A stretch of 57,832 nucleotides of DNA from Actinomycetota bacterium. Lineage in GTDB: Bacteria > Actinomycetota > Actinomycetes > Mycobacteriales > HKI-0501. A model generated the notes under the pieces. That model did no database searches. It saw only the letters and a list, made by a program, of their open reading frames with translations, and had not been told where the DNA came from. Location of the stretch: the NCBI GenBank assembly GCA_030840805.1, contig JAVEDU010000102.1, positions 1 to 57,832 of the forward strand, in the 5' to 3' direction. Within the stretch, counting starts at the first letter, position 1. Each line of letters opens with the position of its first letter. Positions 8,305 through 15,976 of this stretch are shown in pieces. Made by a program: the position numbers and the translations under genes.

Positions 8305-9063
8305 TCAACAGTATTCCGCGCACGCCATCGCGGCGCCGACCACGCCCGCGGCGTTGCGCAGGACCGCCACCGCGAGCTCCGGCCGGACGTCGAGCAGGGG
8401 GAGCCAGCGGTCCGCCTTCTTGCTGGCCCCGCCGCCGAGGATCACCAGATCCGGCCAGAGCAGGGCGTCCGCCCTGCGCAGATAGAGCTCGACCCGGTGG
8501 GCCCAGTCGGTCCAGGTCAGATGTTCGCGTTCGCGGGCGGCCTCGGACGCCTGGGTCTCGGCGTCGTGCCCGTCGATCTCCAGGTGGCCGAACTCGGTGT
8601 TCGGCACCAGCGTGCCGTCGGTGAACAGCCCGCTGCCGATCCCGGTCCCGAGGGTGAGCGTGAGCACGACGCCCGGCACGCCCCTGCCCGCGCCGTGCCG
8701 CATCTCGGCGAGCCCGGCCGCGTCGGCGTCGTTGAGCACGGTGACCGGGGCCCCGACGGCCGCCGCCATGTCGGCGGCGACGTCGCGGCCGATCCAGCGG
8801 TGGCTCACGTTCGCAGCGGTACGGGCGATGCCGTGCTGGACCACCGCGGGGAAGGCGACACCCACCGGCCCGCTCCACCCGGCGCCGGCCACGAGGTCGG
8901 CGACCACCGCGCAGACCGCCTCCGGCTCGCCCCCGTGGGGGGTGCGGACGCGGGCGCGCGCGCCCGCCAGCTCCCCGGTGTCGAGATGTACCGGCGCCGC
9001 CTTGATGCCCGTGCCGCCGATGTCCACGCCGAAGCCGAGTGCTCCCGGGTCTCGCACCGTCAC
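8305..9063 (-). CDS. ppgK: Polyphosphate glucokinase
   Basis: Phosphorylates glucose to glucose 6-phosphate using polyphosphate or ATP, in the cytoplasm. The 252-residue ROK-type kinase shows the phosphate-binding GVDIGGTGIKAA near residue 11, NDADAAGLAE, LTLGTGIGSGLF, EFGHLE and VILGGGASKKADRWLP near the end; length and the SKK segment fit actinobacterial PpgK. GTG 9063 starts just before the fold. It is divergent from the inositol-monophosphatase-family gene, and the gap contains a duplicated TAGGGT-bearing repeat whose minus-strand copies could serve as -10 boxes. Confidence 0.95.
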   Translation of the reverse strand: MTVRDPGALGFGVDIGGTGIKAAPVHLDTGELAGARARVRTPHGGEPEAVCAVVADLVAGAGWSGPVGVAFPAVVQHGIARTAANVSHRWIGRDVAADMAAAVGAPVTVLNDADAAGLAEMRHGAGRGVPGVVLTLTLGTGIGSGLFTDGTLVPNTEFGHLEIDGHDAETQASEAAREREHLTWTDWAHRVELYLRRADALLWPDLVILGGGASKKADRWLPLLDVRPELAVAVLRNAAGVVGAAMACAEYC

Positions 9064-9088
9064 GCGGCCTCCCGCCCCCGAGCCGTCT

Positions 9089-9124
9089 GCCGCACCCACC
9101 CTAGGGGCCGCACCCACCCTAGGG
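9089..9124. repeat. Two perfect 18-bp tandem repeats in a divergent promoter region
   Basis: The unit GCCGCACCCACCCTAGGG occurs twice without a gap (9089-9106, 9107-9124). Each contains CCCTAGGG; read on the minus strand each gives TAGGGT, a TAnnnT -10 candidate for ppgK. On the plus strand the second copy runs into TAGGGT (9120-9125), about 30 bases before the start at 9155. Confidence 0.85.
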
Positions 9125-9154
9125 TCGGCGGCCCGGCTGTGCTGGACTGGGCGC

Positions 9155-9979
9155 ATGGTGACCGTCGCTGCAGCAGACCCCCCGGTCGACCCCGCGGAGC
9201 TGCTCACCCTGGCCCGTGACGTGGTGGCCCGGGCGGCGGAGCTCGTCACCGCCGCCCGCGCCGACGCGCTGGGGCAGGTGAGCACCAAGTCGACCCCGAC
9301 CGATCCGGTGACCGCGGCGGACCGGGCCGCCGAGCGGTTCGTGGTCGACGCGATCCTCGCGGCCCGGCCCGCCGACGGCGTGCTCGGCGAGGAGGGTGCG
9401 GAGCGACCCGGCACCAGCGGAGTCCGGTGGGTGCTCGACCCGATCGACGGCACCGTCAACTTCCTGTACGGCATCCCCGCGTACGCCGTGTCGCTCGCCG
9501 CCGAGGTCGACGGCGTGACGGTGGCGGGCGTGGTCCGCAACGTCGTGACGGGGGAGGAGTGGTCGGCGACGCGCGGCGGCGGCGCGTACCGGGGCGAGAC
9601 GCGGCTGCGGGGTTCCGCCTGCACCCGGCTGGACCGGGCACTGGTGGGGACGGGCTTCGGATACGACGCGGACCGGCGGCGGCAGCAGGCGCGCGTGCTC
9701 GCCGAGGTCCTGCCGGTGGTCCGGGACATCCGCCGGATCGGCTCGGCCGCGCTCGACCTGTGCGGCGCGGCGGAGGGCCGGCTGGACGCGTACTACGAGC
9801 GGGGGCTGTCGCCGTGGGACCTGGCGGCCGGTGAGCTGGTCGCGGCCGAGGCGGGGCTGCTCGTCACCGGGCTGCGGGGCCGGCCGCCGGGGGAGGCGAT
9901 GACGGTCGCCGCGCCCCCCGCGCTGCACGCCCCGCTGCACGAGCTGCTCGTCGCGCTGGACGCGGACGAGGCGGGCTGA
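9155..9979 (+). CDS. Inositol monophosphatase family protein (SuhB/IMPase)
   Basis: A Mg2+-dependent sugar-phosphate phosphatase, probably acting on inositol 1-phosphate or a related phosphate; related family members use fructose 1,6-bisphosphate or PAP. The 274-residue protein has TPTDPVTAADRAAE, the metal-binding VLGEEG, the hallmark WVLDPIDGTVNFLYGIP and the late SPWDLAAGELVAAEAG, at the usual family length. ATG 9155 is used; GTG 9158 follows immediately. In mycobacteria an IMPase gene occupies the same place beside ppgK and sigA. Confidence 0.94.
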   Translation: MVTVAAADPPVDPAELLTLARDVVARAAELVTAARADALGQVSTKSTPTDPVTAADRAAERFVVDAILAARPADGVLGEEGAERPGTSGVRWVLDPIDGTVNFLYGIPAYAVSLAAEVDGVTVAGVVRNVVTGEEWSATRGGGAYRGETRLRGSACTRLDRALVGTGFGYDADRRRQQARVLAEVLPVVRDIRRIGSAALDLCGAAEGRLDAYYERGLSPWDLAAGELVAAEAGLLVTGLRGRPPGEAMTVAAPPALHAPLHELLVALDADEAG

Positions 9980-10000
9980 CCGGAGGAGGCGGGCCGGGGC

Positions 10001-10516
10001 TCAGCAGAGCTCGGGCGGCTTGGTCGGCTTGCCCAGGCGGTCGCGCTCGACGGCGTAGTCGGCCGCCGTGGTGAACCCCTCGTACCGCATGCCCAGCACG
10101 AGGTCGACCTGCGCGTCGGCGCGCGGCATCAGCCTCGGCTCCGCGCCGGGGAACCAGGCGCGGAGCATCTGCGCGGCGCCGGCGCCCCGCGGGCCGTACC
10201 GGATCTGCACCGGGGCCTCGACGCTCTCCTGCAACGGGTCGTTGCCGACCTGCGCCACCGTGAACCGGCGGACCCTCAGCTCCTCGGCGACGGTGTTCGC
10301 GAGGCCCATCTCGGAGGTCGCGTTGTAGACGTTCACCCGGACGTCGGAGGGGCGCGCGGGGATCGCGGCCGAGAACGGCACCGTGCTCTTGACGCACGGC
10401 GTGGCCAGCCGGGCGGCGGTCTCCGTGTCCTTGGCGATGGCCCAGCCGGCCGCGACGGCGGCCAGCACGACCAGTGCGCCGAGCACCACGAGCGCCCGCA
10501 CACGGGCGAGGCTCAT
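10001..10516 (-). CDS. cei: Envelope integrity protein Cei-like, LytR C-terminal domain
   Basis: A 171-residue bitopic protein: a short cytoplasmic start (MSLARVRA), one membrane helix (LVVLGALVVLAAVAAGWAIA, residues 9-28), and an exported LytR_C-type domain containing VNVYNATSEMGLANTVAEEL and VRRFTVAQVGN. LytR_C domains are associated with cell-wall polymer transfer, and the mycobacterial neighbour at this position, Cei, is needed for envelope integrity. Two Cys, in TPCVKS and at the C-terminus, may form a disulphide. Convergent with the IMPase gene, 21 bases apart. The start has GAAG upstream and fits the helix. Confidence 0.88.
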   Translation of the reverse strand: MSLARVRALVVLGALVVLAAVAAGWAIAKDTETAARLATPCVKSTVPFSAAIPARPSDVRVNVYNATSEMGLANTVAEELRVRRFTVAQVGNDPLQESVEAPVQIRYGPRGAGAAQMLRAWFPGAEPRLMPRADAQVDLVLGMRYEGFTTAADYAVERDRLGKPTKPPELC

Positions 10517-10861
10517 CGTCGCTTCCCCCGGCCCGGCATGTCCCGAAGGGTAGCGTCCGCGCGCCGCCCGGTCGTATGCCGGATCCCGGCCCCGGGGCTC
10601 GGCTCGGAGCCCGCGGCGAGGGCGCCGGTCGGTCCGTTTGTCCGTCCTGGGCCCGCCGTGCTGTCGGCTCCGTCACATCTGGGTGCCGGATCGGGAACAC
10701 ACAGCCACCCTGAGGCGTCTTCGTGGTGGCAAAGAGGTATGGTCCACCGCCCGCGTCGGGAAATCAGACGCGCTGGGGGGCGGGATACGGAACCGGTTGT
10801 CGCGCGGCGAAACCGGGCATCACAGCACCAGGTATCTGACAGCACTAGGAGTGACACCGAC
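10517..10861. other. Intergenic region between cei and DUF4193, with structured leader
   Basis: This 345-base divergent gap holds no supported ORF. Candidate signals are TACCCT on the minus strand near 10550 for cei and TATGGT at 10738-10743 for DUF4193. Between 10748 and 10785 GCGTC/GACGC and outer CCGCCC/GGGCGG arms can fold into a hairpin, so the DUF4193 mRNA may have a structured leader of about 110 bases. AGGAG precedes the ATG at 10862. Confidence 0.45.
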
Positions 10862-11164
10862 ATGGCGACCGACTACGACGCGCCGCGCCGTACCGATGAC
10901 TCCGACCTGGGCGAGGACAGCCTGGAGGAGCTGAAGGCGCGCCGCACCGAGGCGCAGTCCGGCAGCGTGGACGTCGACGAGGCCGAGGTGGCCGAGGGCT
11001 TCGAGCTCCCCGGCGCCGATCTCTCCGGCGAGGAGCTCACCGTCCGGGTGCTCCCGATGCAGACCGACGAGTTCCGTTGCTCGCGCTGCTTCCTGGTCCA
11101 CCACCGCAGCCAGCTGGCGGAGGAGCGCAACGGGCACCCGGTCTGCCGGGAGTGCGCGGCCTGA
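10862..11164 (+). CDS. DUF4193 domain-containing protein
   Basis: A 100-residue acidic protein of a strongly conserved actinobacterial family of unknown function. It reads MATDYDAPRRTDDSDLGEDS, has a charged middle, and ends with a four-Cys zinc-ribbon pattern: FRCSRCFLVHHRSQLAE and PVCRECAA. ATG 10862 follows AGGAG by about 10 bases. The long structured leader suggests controlled expression. In mycobacteria the orthologue also sits beside cei and close to dut, though the intervening DUF3093 gene I recall there is missing here. Confidence 0.93.
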   Translation: MATDYDAPRRTDDSDLGEDSLEELKARRTEAQSGSVDVDEAEVAEGFELPGADLSGEELTVRVLPMQTDEFRCSRCFLVHHRSQLAEERNGHPVCRECAA

Positions 11165-11210
11165 CCCGGTCCGTCGGCCGCGGGGGCGGTCGACGGCAAC
11201 CGGCCCTGCG

Positions 11211-11232
11211 CCGCCGTTCGGGGGGACGGCGG
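11211..11232 (+). terminator. Hairpin downstream of DUF4193
   Basis: CCGCCGT (11211-11217) pairs with ACGGCGG (11226-11232) around an eight-base loop, 47 bases after the DUF4193 stop and about 80 bases before dut. It probably separates the two transcripts. Confidence 0.5.
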
Positions 11233-11314
11233 TCGCCGGCGTGCCATTTGCCGGAGCCGGGCCCGGCGTGATGTCCTCCGCTGCCGCCTGCCCGGCGCCT
11301 GAACCGGAGGACCG

Positions 11315-11794
11315 ATGACCGACCGCCCCACCGAGGTACCCGTGCTGCTCCAGCGGCTCGACCCGGACCTCCCGCCGCCCGCGTACGCGCATCCCGGCGA
11401 CGCGGGGGCCGACCTGGTCGCCGCCGCGGACGTCGAGCTGCCCCCGGGCGGCCGTGCACTGGTCGGCACCGGCGTGGCGATCGCCCTCCCGATCGGGTAC
11501 GCCGCCTTCGTGCACCCCCGCTCCGGCCTGGCGGCCAAGCTCGGCGTGACCACCCTGAACGCGCCCGGTACGGTCGATGCGGGTTACCGCGGTGAGATCC
11601 GGGTGAACCTCGTCAACCACGGCGCGGACGCGGTCGTCGTACGCCGGGGGGACCGGATCGCCCAGCTCGTCGTCCAGCGGGTCGAGCAGGCCGTGTTCAC
11701 GGTCGTGGATGTCCTGCCCGAGTCGGTACGGGGCACCGGCGGCCACGGATCCACCGGCGGCCATGACGGGCTGACGACCACAGGAGGGGAGTGA
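11315..11794 (+). CDS. dut: dUTP diphosphatase
   Basis: Hydrolyses dUTP to dUMP and pyrophosphate, keeping uracil out of DNA and supplying dUMP for thymidylate synthesis. The 159-residue subunit of the trimeric enzyme shows all motifs: HPGDAGADL (I), PRSGLAAKLG (III core), TVDAGYRGEIRVNL (with the catalytic Asp region) and GDRIAQLV (IV), then a Gly-rich tail with the mobile RGTGGHGSTGG motif V. ATG 11315 has GGAGGA seven bases upstream. It overlaps DUF3710 by four bases, so the two are translationally coupled. Confidence 0.97.
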   Translation: MTDRPTEVPVLLQRLDPDLPPPAYAHPGDAGADLVAAADVELPPGGRALVGTGVAIALPIGYAAFVHPRSGLAAKLGVTTLNAPGTVDAGYRGEIRVNLVNHGADAVVVRRGDRIAQLVVQRVEQAVFTVVDVLPESVRGTGGHGSTGGHDGLTTTGGE

Positions 11795-12486
11795 CGGTGT
11801 TCCGACGCCGGAACCGTAAGCAGGACGAGGTCGCGCCCGACCGGGCAGAGGCCGCCGAGACCACCGAGGCCGGGGAGCCCGCCGTCCCGGTCCACGGCCC
11901 GTGGGACGTCGGCGCCGTGCCCGACGACGGCGTGGAGCGCATCGACCTCGGCGCGCTGCGGGTCCCGACGCCGGAGGGCGCGGAGCTGCGGCTGGAGGCG
12001 GACGACGCCGGGCAGATCACCACCGTGCTGCTGGTGGCCGCGGACAGCGCGCTGCAGCTCGGGGTGTTCGCCGCGCCCCGCAACGAGGGCATCTGGGACG
12101 AGGTACGCGAGGAGATCGTCACCGGCATCGCGTCCGAGGGCGGCACCGCGCGGGACGTCGAGGGCATCCACGGGACCGAGCTCCACGCCGACCTCGCAAC
12201 GCCCGAGGGCCGTCAGCGCGTGCGGTTCGTCGGGTACGACGGCCCCCGGTGGTTCGTCCGCGGCGTGTTCACCGGCGCCGCCGGGCGGGACGAGGCCGCG
12301 GCCGGCCTCCTCACCGACGCGCTCCGTGGGGTCGTGGTGGTCCGCGGCGACGAGGCGATGCCGGTCCGGGACCCGCTGCCACTGCAGCTGCCGCGCGAGG
12401 TGGTCGAGTCGCAGCACGCGGCCGAGGAGGAGCAGAAGAGGCTCACGCTGCCCGAGCGGGGCCCGGAGATCACCGAGCTCCGGTAG
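11791..12486 (+). CDS. DUF3710 domain-containing protein
   Basis: A 231-residue soluble protein of an actinobacterial family without known function, conserved next to dut. A basic start (MTVFRRRNRKQDE) precedes the core GPWDVGAVPDD, RIDLGALRVP and the long conserved FAAPRNEGIWDEVREEIV; later GYDGPRWFVRGVFTG and PLPLQLP are visible. No signal peptide or membrane helix. GTG 11791 overlaps the dut stop as GTGA. The end overlaps the convergent hydrolase by 17 bases. Confidence 0.93.
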   Translation: MTVFRRRNRKQDEVAPDRAEAAETTEAGEPAVPVHGPWDVGAVPDDGVERIDLGALRVPTPEGAELRLEADDAGQITTVLLVAADSALQLGVFAAPRNEGIWDEVREEIVTGIASEGGTARDVEGIHGTELHADLATPEGRQRVRFVGYDGPRWFVRGVFTGAAGRDEAAAGLLTDALRGVVVVRGDEAMPVRDPLPLQLPREVVESQHAAEEEQKRLTLPERGPEITELR

Positions 12487-13228
12487 GGACCCCCGCCGCG
12501 GCCAGCGCGCGCAACACCGCCGCGCCGAGCGCGGCCCGGTCCGCGGCGACCGCCGGGTGGTCCACGGTGACCAGCCCGGCGGCCGGGAGCGCCGTCACCC
12601 AGTCCCGGGCGACCGTCGCCGGGTGCAGCGGGTCCCCGGCCAGCGCGACGACCCCGGCCCGAACCGCGATCCGCCGCAGCTCGGCCCGGTCCGGACCGCG
12701 GGACGCGGCCACCCCGCGCAGCTCGGCCACCAGCGCGGCGCGCCCCCGGCTGCGCCACGCGGTGTGCAGCTCGTCCACCACCCAGGCCGCCCGGGCCTCC
12801 CCGGTCGTGAGGGTCCGCAGCCTGGCGAGCAGCGGTTCGACACCGAGCCGGTCGATCTCGTCGGCGGTGGCGCCGGAGACGGCGGCGACGGCGTCCGGCG
12901 GGCCGGTCCAGGCGGGGAGCACCAGCAGCAGGCCGCCGGCGGCGCCCGGCCGCCGGCTCGCCCACCGCGCGGCCGCATGTGCCCCGAGCGACACCCCGCC
13001 GAGCAGCGCGAACGGCTCCCGCGCGGCGAGGGCGTCCAGGGCGAGTCCCCAGGCCTCGGCCGGGTCCGGGGCGTCCGGGTCGGGCGGCGGCGGGTCCGCC
13101 GTCACCAGGGCGTGCCCGGCGGCGGCGAGTGGTCCGGCGAACGCGCGGCCCACGAACTCCGCGGTCGACCCGGACCCCGGGAGGACCACCGCGACCGGCG
13201 TGCCCGCCTTCCCGTGTCGGATCCACAT
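12470..13228 (-). CDS. Alpha/beta-hydrolase family protein
   Basis: A 252-residue protein with an alpha/beta-hydrolase layout. After the start (MWIRHGKAGTPVAVVLPGSG) comes the nucleophile elbow LLGGVSLGAHAAARWA, with Ser in G-x-S-L-G, then an Asp candidate in VVALAGDPLHPATVARDW and a His candidate in VTVDHPAVAAD near the end. The substrate is unknown; a similar hydrolase occupies this place in mycobacteria. ATG 13228 is used because the fold starts there; the upstream 18 residues lack conserved features. It is convergent with DUF3710 and divergent from the OB-fold gene. Confidence 0.88.
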   Translation of the reverse strand: MWIRHGKAGTPVAVVLPGSGSTAEFVGRAFAGPLAAAGHALVTADPPPPDPDAPDPAEAWGLALDALAAREPFALLGGVSLGAHAAARWASRRPGAAGGLLLVLPAWTGPPDAVAAVSGATADEIDRLGVEPLLARLRTLTTGEARAAWVVDELHTAWRSRGRAALVAELRGVAASRGPDRAELRRIAVRAGVVALAGDPLHPATVARDWVTALPAAGLVTVDHPAVAADRAALGAAVLRALAAAGVPTGAR

Positions 13229-13314
13229 GCCGGTGAGTGTGCCGGGCGCCCGCGTCGTACGCTGGACCGGTACCGCGGCCACGGCCGCAGCACCACGACC
13301 CCCGAGGTGAGTCG

Positions 13315-13692
13315 ATGGCCGTACGCGAGGGCGGCGTGAAGGCGCTGTTCCGGCGGTTCACCGCGTCCGAGCAGGAGCTCGACGCCGAGGACCTGCAGCG
13401 TGCCAGCGAGGACGCCGGGGCGACGGCGGTGTGCGACTGTTCCCGCGGCCGCAGCGTCACGGTCTCCGGCCGGCTGCGCTCGGTGGTGTACACCCCGCGG
13501 ACGAACCACCCCACGCTGGAGGCCGAGCTGTTCGACGGCTCCGGCATGGTGACCCTGATCTGGCTGGGCCGCCGCCGCATCCTCGGTATCGAGCCCGGTC
13601 GGCGGCTGAGCGCGACCGGCCGGGTGGCCGAGCAGGGCGACCGCAAGGTCATCTACAACCCGTTCTACGAGCTCGAGGCGACCGCAGGGTGA
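13315..13692 (+). CDS. OB-fold nucleic-acid-binding protein
   Basis: A 125-residue protein with an OB-fold: SVTVSGRLRSVVYTPRTNHP, LEAELFDGSGMVTLIWLGRR and LSATGRVAEQGDRKVIYNP are the expected strands, similar to RecG-wedge/tRNA-type OB domains. The target nucleic acid is unknown. ATG 13315 has GAGGTGAG as a ribosome-binding site; a TACGCT hexamer at 13258-13263 may be the promoter. The stop overlaps the DUF3159 start as GTGA, so the two are coupled. Confidence 0.9.
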   Translation: MAVREGGVKALFRRFTASEQELDAEDLQRASEDAGATAVCDCSRGRSVTVSGRLRSVVYTPRTNHPTLEAELFDGSGMVTLIWLGRRRILGIEPGRRLSATGRVAEQGDRKVIYNPFYELEATAG

Positions 13693-14519
13693 GCGCCTCG
13701 GAGCAGCCCGGCAGCAGTGCCGGGGCACCCCGGCACGGCCATGTCCCGGGCGACCACCTGCGCGACCGCCTCGGCGCCGACGCGGCCGCGGACCCCGCCG
13801 ATCCGATCGAGGCGGCGGCCGTCGCCGTGGAGGCGGGCCGGCGACGCGGTGCGGAGGCCGGCCGGACCGGTTCCGGCGACGTCGAGCCGACGCTGAAGGA
13901 GATGCTGGCGTCGGACGCGTTCCGGCAGGACGTCCTCTCCCAGATCGGCGGCTGGCGCGGGATGGCCGAGAGCGCCGTGCCGGTGCTCGTGTTCATCGTC
14001 GCGAACATGCTGACCGGGCTCCGGCCGGCGATCTGGTGCTCGGTCGGGGCAGCGCTCGCGATCGCGGCGTGGCGACTGGTCCGCAAGCAGTCCCCTCGCC
14101 AGGCCCTCAACGGGCTGTTCGGCATCGCGATCGCCGCGTTCCTGGCCGCCCGTACCGGAAGGGCCGAGGCGTTCTATCTCCCCGGGATCCTGCTCGGTCT
14201 CGTGTACGCCGTGGTGTTCGCCGGGTCCACACTGGTGCGCTGGCCGCTGGTCGGCGTCGCGTGGGGTTTCCTCACCGGTGCCGGCACCGGGTGGCGGCGG
14301 GACCGCCGGCTGCTGCGCCTGTTCACCTGGCTCACCGTGCTGTGGGCCGTGGTGTGGGCCGCCCGCATCGGGGTCCAGGCGGGCATGTACCTGGCCGGGG
14401 CGTCGGCGACCGCGCTGGGCGTGGCCCGGCTCGCCCTCGGCTACCCGCCGTTGATCGCGCTGCTCGCGGTCACCATCTGGGTGGTCCGGCGCCAGCACCT
14501 GGACCGGCCCAGCAGCTAG
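13689..14519 (+). CDS. DUF3159 domain-containing membrane protein
   Basis: A 276-residue protein with a hydrophilic N-terminal third (residues 1-75), a conserved LKEMLASDAFRQDVLSQIGG linker, then about six membrane helices such as VPVLVFIVANMLTGLRPAIW, LPGILLGLVYAVVFAGSTLV and LALGYPPLIALLAVTIWVV. Function is unknown; the family sits beside the ceoB/ceoC-type K+ regulators in many actinomycetes, so a link to ion homeostasis is possible but unproven. GTG 13689 overlaps the previous stop. The 3' end overlaps the convergent TrkA gene by four bases. Confidence 0.93.
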   Translation: MSASEQPGSSAGAPRHGHVPGDHLRDRLGADAAADPADPIEAAAVAVEAGRRRGAEAGRTGSGDVEPTLKEMLASDAFRQDVLSQIGGWRGMAESAVPVLVFIVANMLTGLRPAIWCSVGAALAIAAWRLVRKQSPRQALNGLFGIAIAAFLAARTGRAEAFYLPGILLGLVYAVVFAGSTLVRWPLVGVAWGFLTGAGTGWRRDRRLLRLFTWLTVLWAVVWAARIGVQAGMYLAGASATALGVARLALGYPPLIALLAVTIWVVRRQHLDRPSS

Positions 14520-15181
14520 ACCGAACCCGAGACGACGCGCTGGACCTCGTCCTCCACCTCGGACGTGCAGAGGAACATCAGCTCGTCGCCCTTCTCCAGC
14601 GGGTCGTCGTCGGAGGGGACGAGGACCCGGCCGCCCCGCAGGATCGCCACGAGGGCGGCGTCCCGGGGCAGGGTGAGCTCACGGACCGGGCGTCCCACCA
14701 GCGGCGCGTCCCCGGCGAGGGTGATCTCCACCAGGTTCGCCTGTCCCTGCCGGAACGTCATCAGCCGGACCAGCTCGCCGACCGACACCGCCTCCTCGAC
14801 CAGGGCGGCGATGAGCCGGGGCTTGCTGACCGAGACGTCCACGCCCCACTGCTCGGTGAACAGCCACTCGTTCTCGGCCCGGTTGACGCGGGCCACGACC
14901 CGGTCCACCGCGAACTCGGTCTTGGCGAGCAGCGACACGACGAGGTTCACCTTGTCGTCGCCGGTGGCCGCCACGACGACATCGCACCCGGCCACGCCCG
15001 CCTCCTCGAGGCTGGACAGCTCACAGGCGTCGGCGAGGATCCACTCGGCGCCGGGGACGAGATGCGTCCGCATCGCGCCGGGCATCCGCTCGATCATGAT
15101 GACCTGGTGGCCGTGCTCGATCAGCTCCAGCGCGATCGAGCGGCCCACGTTCCCCGCACCCGCGATGGCGACCCGCATCAT
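14516..15181 (-). CDS. TrkA/RCK-type potassium uptake regulatory protein (second of a pair, CeoC-like)
   Basis: A cytoplasmic RCK subunit of 221 residues: N-terminal Rossmann nucleotide-binding domain with MRVAIAGAGNVGRSIALELI and the acidic ligand region VIMIERM, then CDVVVAATGDDKVNLVVSLL, and a C-terminal TrkA_C domain (LVEITLAGDAPLVGRPVREL). Such proteins gate K+ transporters in response to NAD(H), ATP/ADP or c-di-AMP. ATG 15181 overlaps the stop of the upstream paralogue by four bases, so the two are made together, as in KtrA or CeoB/CeoC pairs. Confidence 0.94.
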   Translation of the reverse strand: MMRVAIAGAGNVGRSIALELIEHGHQVIMIERMPGAMRTHLVPGAEWILADACELSSLEEAGVAGCDVVVAATGDDKVNLVVSLLAKTEFAVDRVVARVNRAENEWLFTEQWGVDVSVSKPRLIAALVEEAVSVGELVRLMTFRQGQANLVEITLAGDAPLVGRPVRELTLPRDAALVAILRGGRVLVPSDDDPLEKGDELMFLCTSEVEDEVQRVVSGSV

Positions 15182-15843
15182 TCGTTCCCCTCGGGGGCGG
15201 CGCCGGCGATGCCGGTGACCGTGTCGGCGATGTCGTCGGTGACGAGCATGAAGACCTGGTCACCCTCCTGGAGCACCATCGACGCGGTGGGCAGCGTGCC
15301 CAGCCCGAACCGCATCACATAGGCCACCCGGGTCCCGGTGGCGTCCTCGAGCGCGTGGACGCGGCGGCCGATCCACCCGGCGTCCAGCACGACCTCCACC
15401 AGCGAGACGCTGCTGGTCGCATCGCGCCAGACCTCCTGGCTGCCGTGGGGGTCGATGGCGCGGAGCATCCGGTCCGCAGTCCACCGCACGGTGGCGACGG
15501 TCGGGATGCCGAGCCGCTCGTAGACCTCGGCCCGCTTGGGGTCGTAGATGCGGGCCACGACCTTCTCGACGCCGAAGGTCTCCCGCGCCACCCGGGCGGC
15601 GACGATGTTCGAGTTGTCCCCGCTGCTGACGGCGGCGAACGCGTCGGCGCGCTCGACGCCCGCCTCGAGGAGGGTGTCGCGGTCGAAGCCCACGCCGGCG
15701 ACGGTGAGGCCGGCGAAATCGGCCGGGAGCCGGCGGAAGGACTCCGCGTTCTGGTCGATCACCGCGACGGAGTGACCCCGGGACTCCAGGCTGTGCGCGA
15801 GGGTCGAGCCCACGCGGCCGCAACCCATGATCACGATGTGCAC
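15178..15843 (-). CDS. TrkA/RCK-type potassium uptake regulatory protein (first of a pair, CeoB-like)
   Basis: A 221-residue RCK protein paralogous to its downstream neighbour, starting VHIVIMGCGRVGSTLAHSLE with the GxGxxG nucleotide-binding loop, then VAVIDQN and DAFAAVSSGDNSNIVAARVA, and a TrkA_C domain near VVLDAGWIGRRVHALEDATG. GTG 15843 has GGAGG about nine bases upstream; the alternative far-upstream start covers the promoter gap. It lies divergently from a KimA-like transporter, 133 bases away, which is the obvious candidate partner. Confidence 0.94.
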   Translation of the reverse strand: MHIVIMGCGRVGSTLAHSLESRGHSVAVIDQNAESFRRLPADFAGLTVAGVGFDRDTLLEAGVERADAFAAVSSGDNSNIVAARVARETFGVEKVVARIYDPKRAEVYERLGIPTVATVRWTADRMLRAIDPHGSQEVWRDATSSVSLVEVVLDAGWIGRRVHALEDATGTRVAYVMRFGLGTLPTASMVLQEGDQVFMLVTDDIADTVTGIAGAAPEGNE

Positions 15844-15976
15844 CAGCTGTGCCTCCGTCGTACCGCTCGGTCCGGGTCGCCCCACCCCACGGTGGTCACC
15901 CGAGCGGACGCTACACGCATCCGGGCGCCGTCGACCGCAACCCGCCGTCGCTCGGGGGTGGCCGTACGCTGGCCCC

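Noticed and set aside
10748-10785. Riboswitch in the DUF4193 leader
   Set aside because: There is a foldable hairpin but no conserved riboswitch core that I can recognise; described only as a structured leader.
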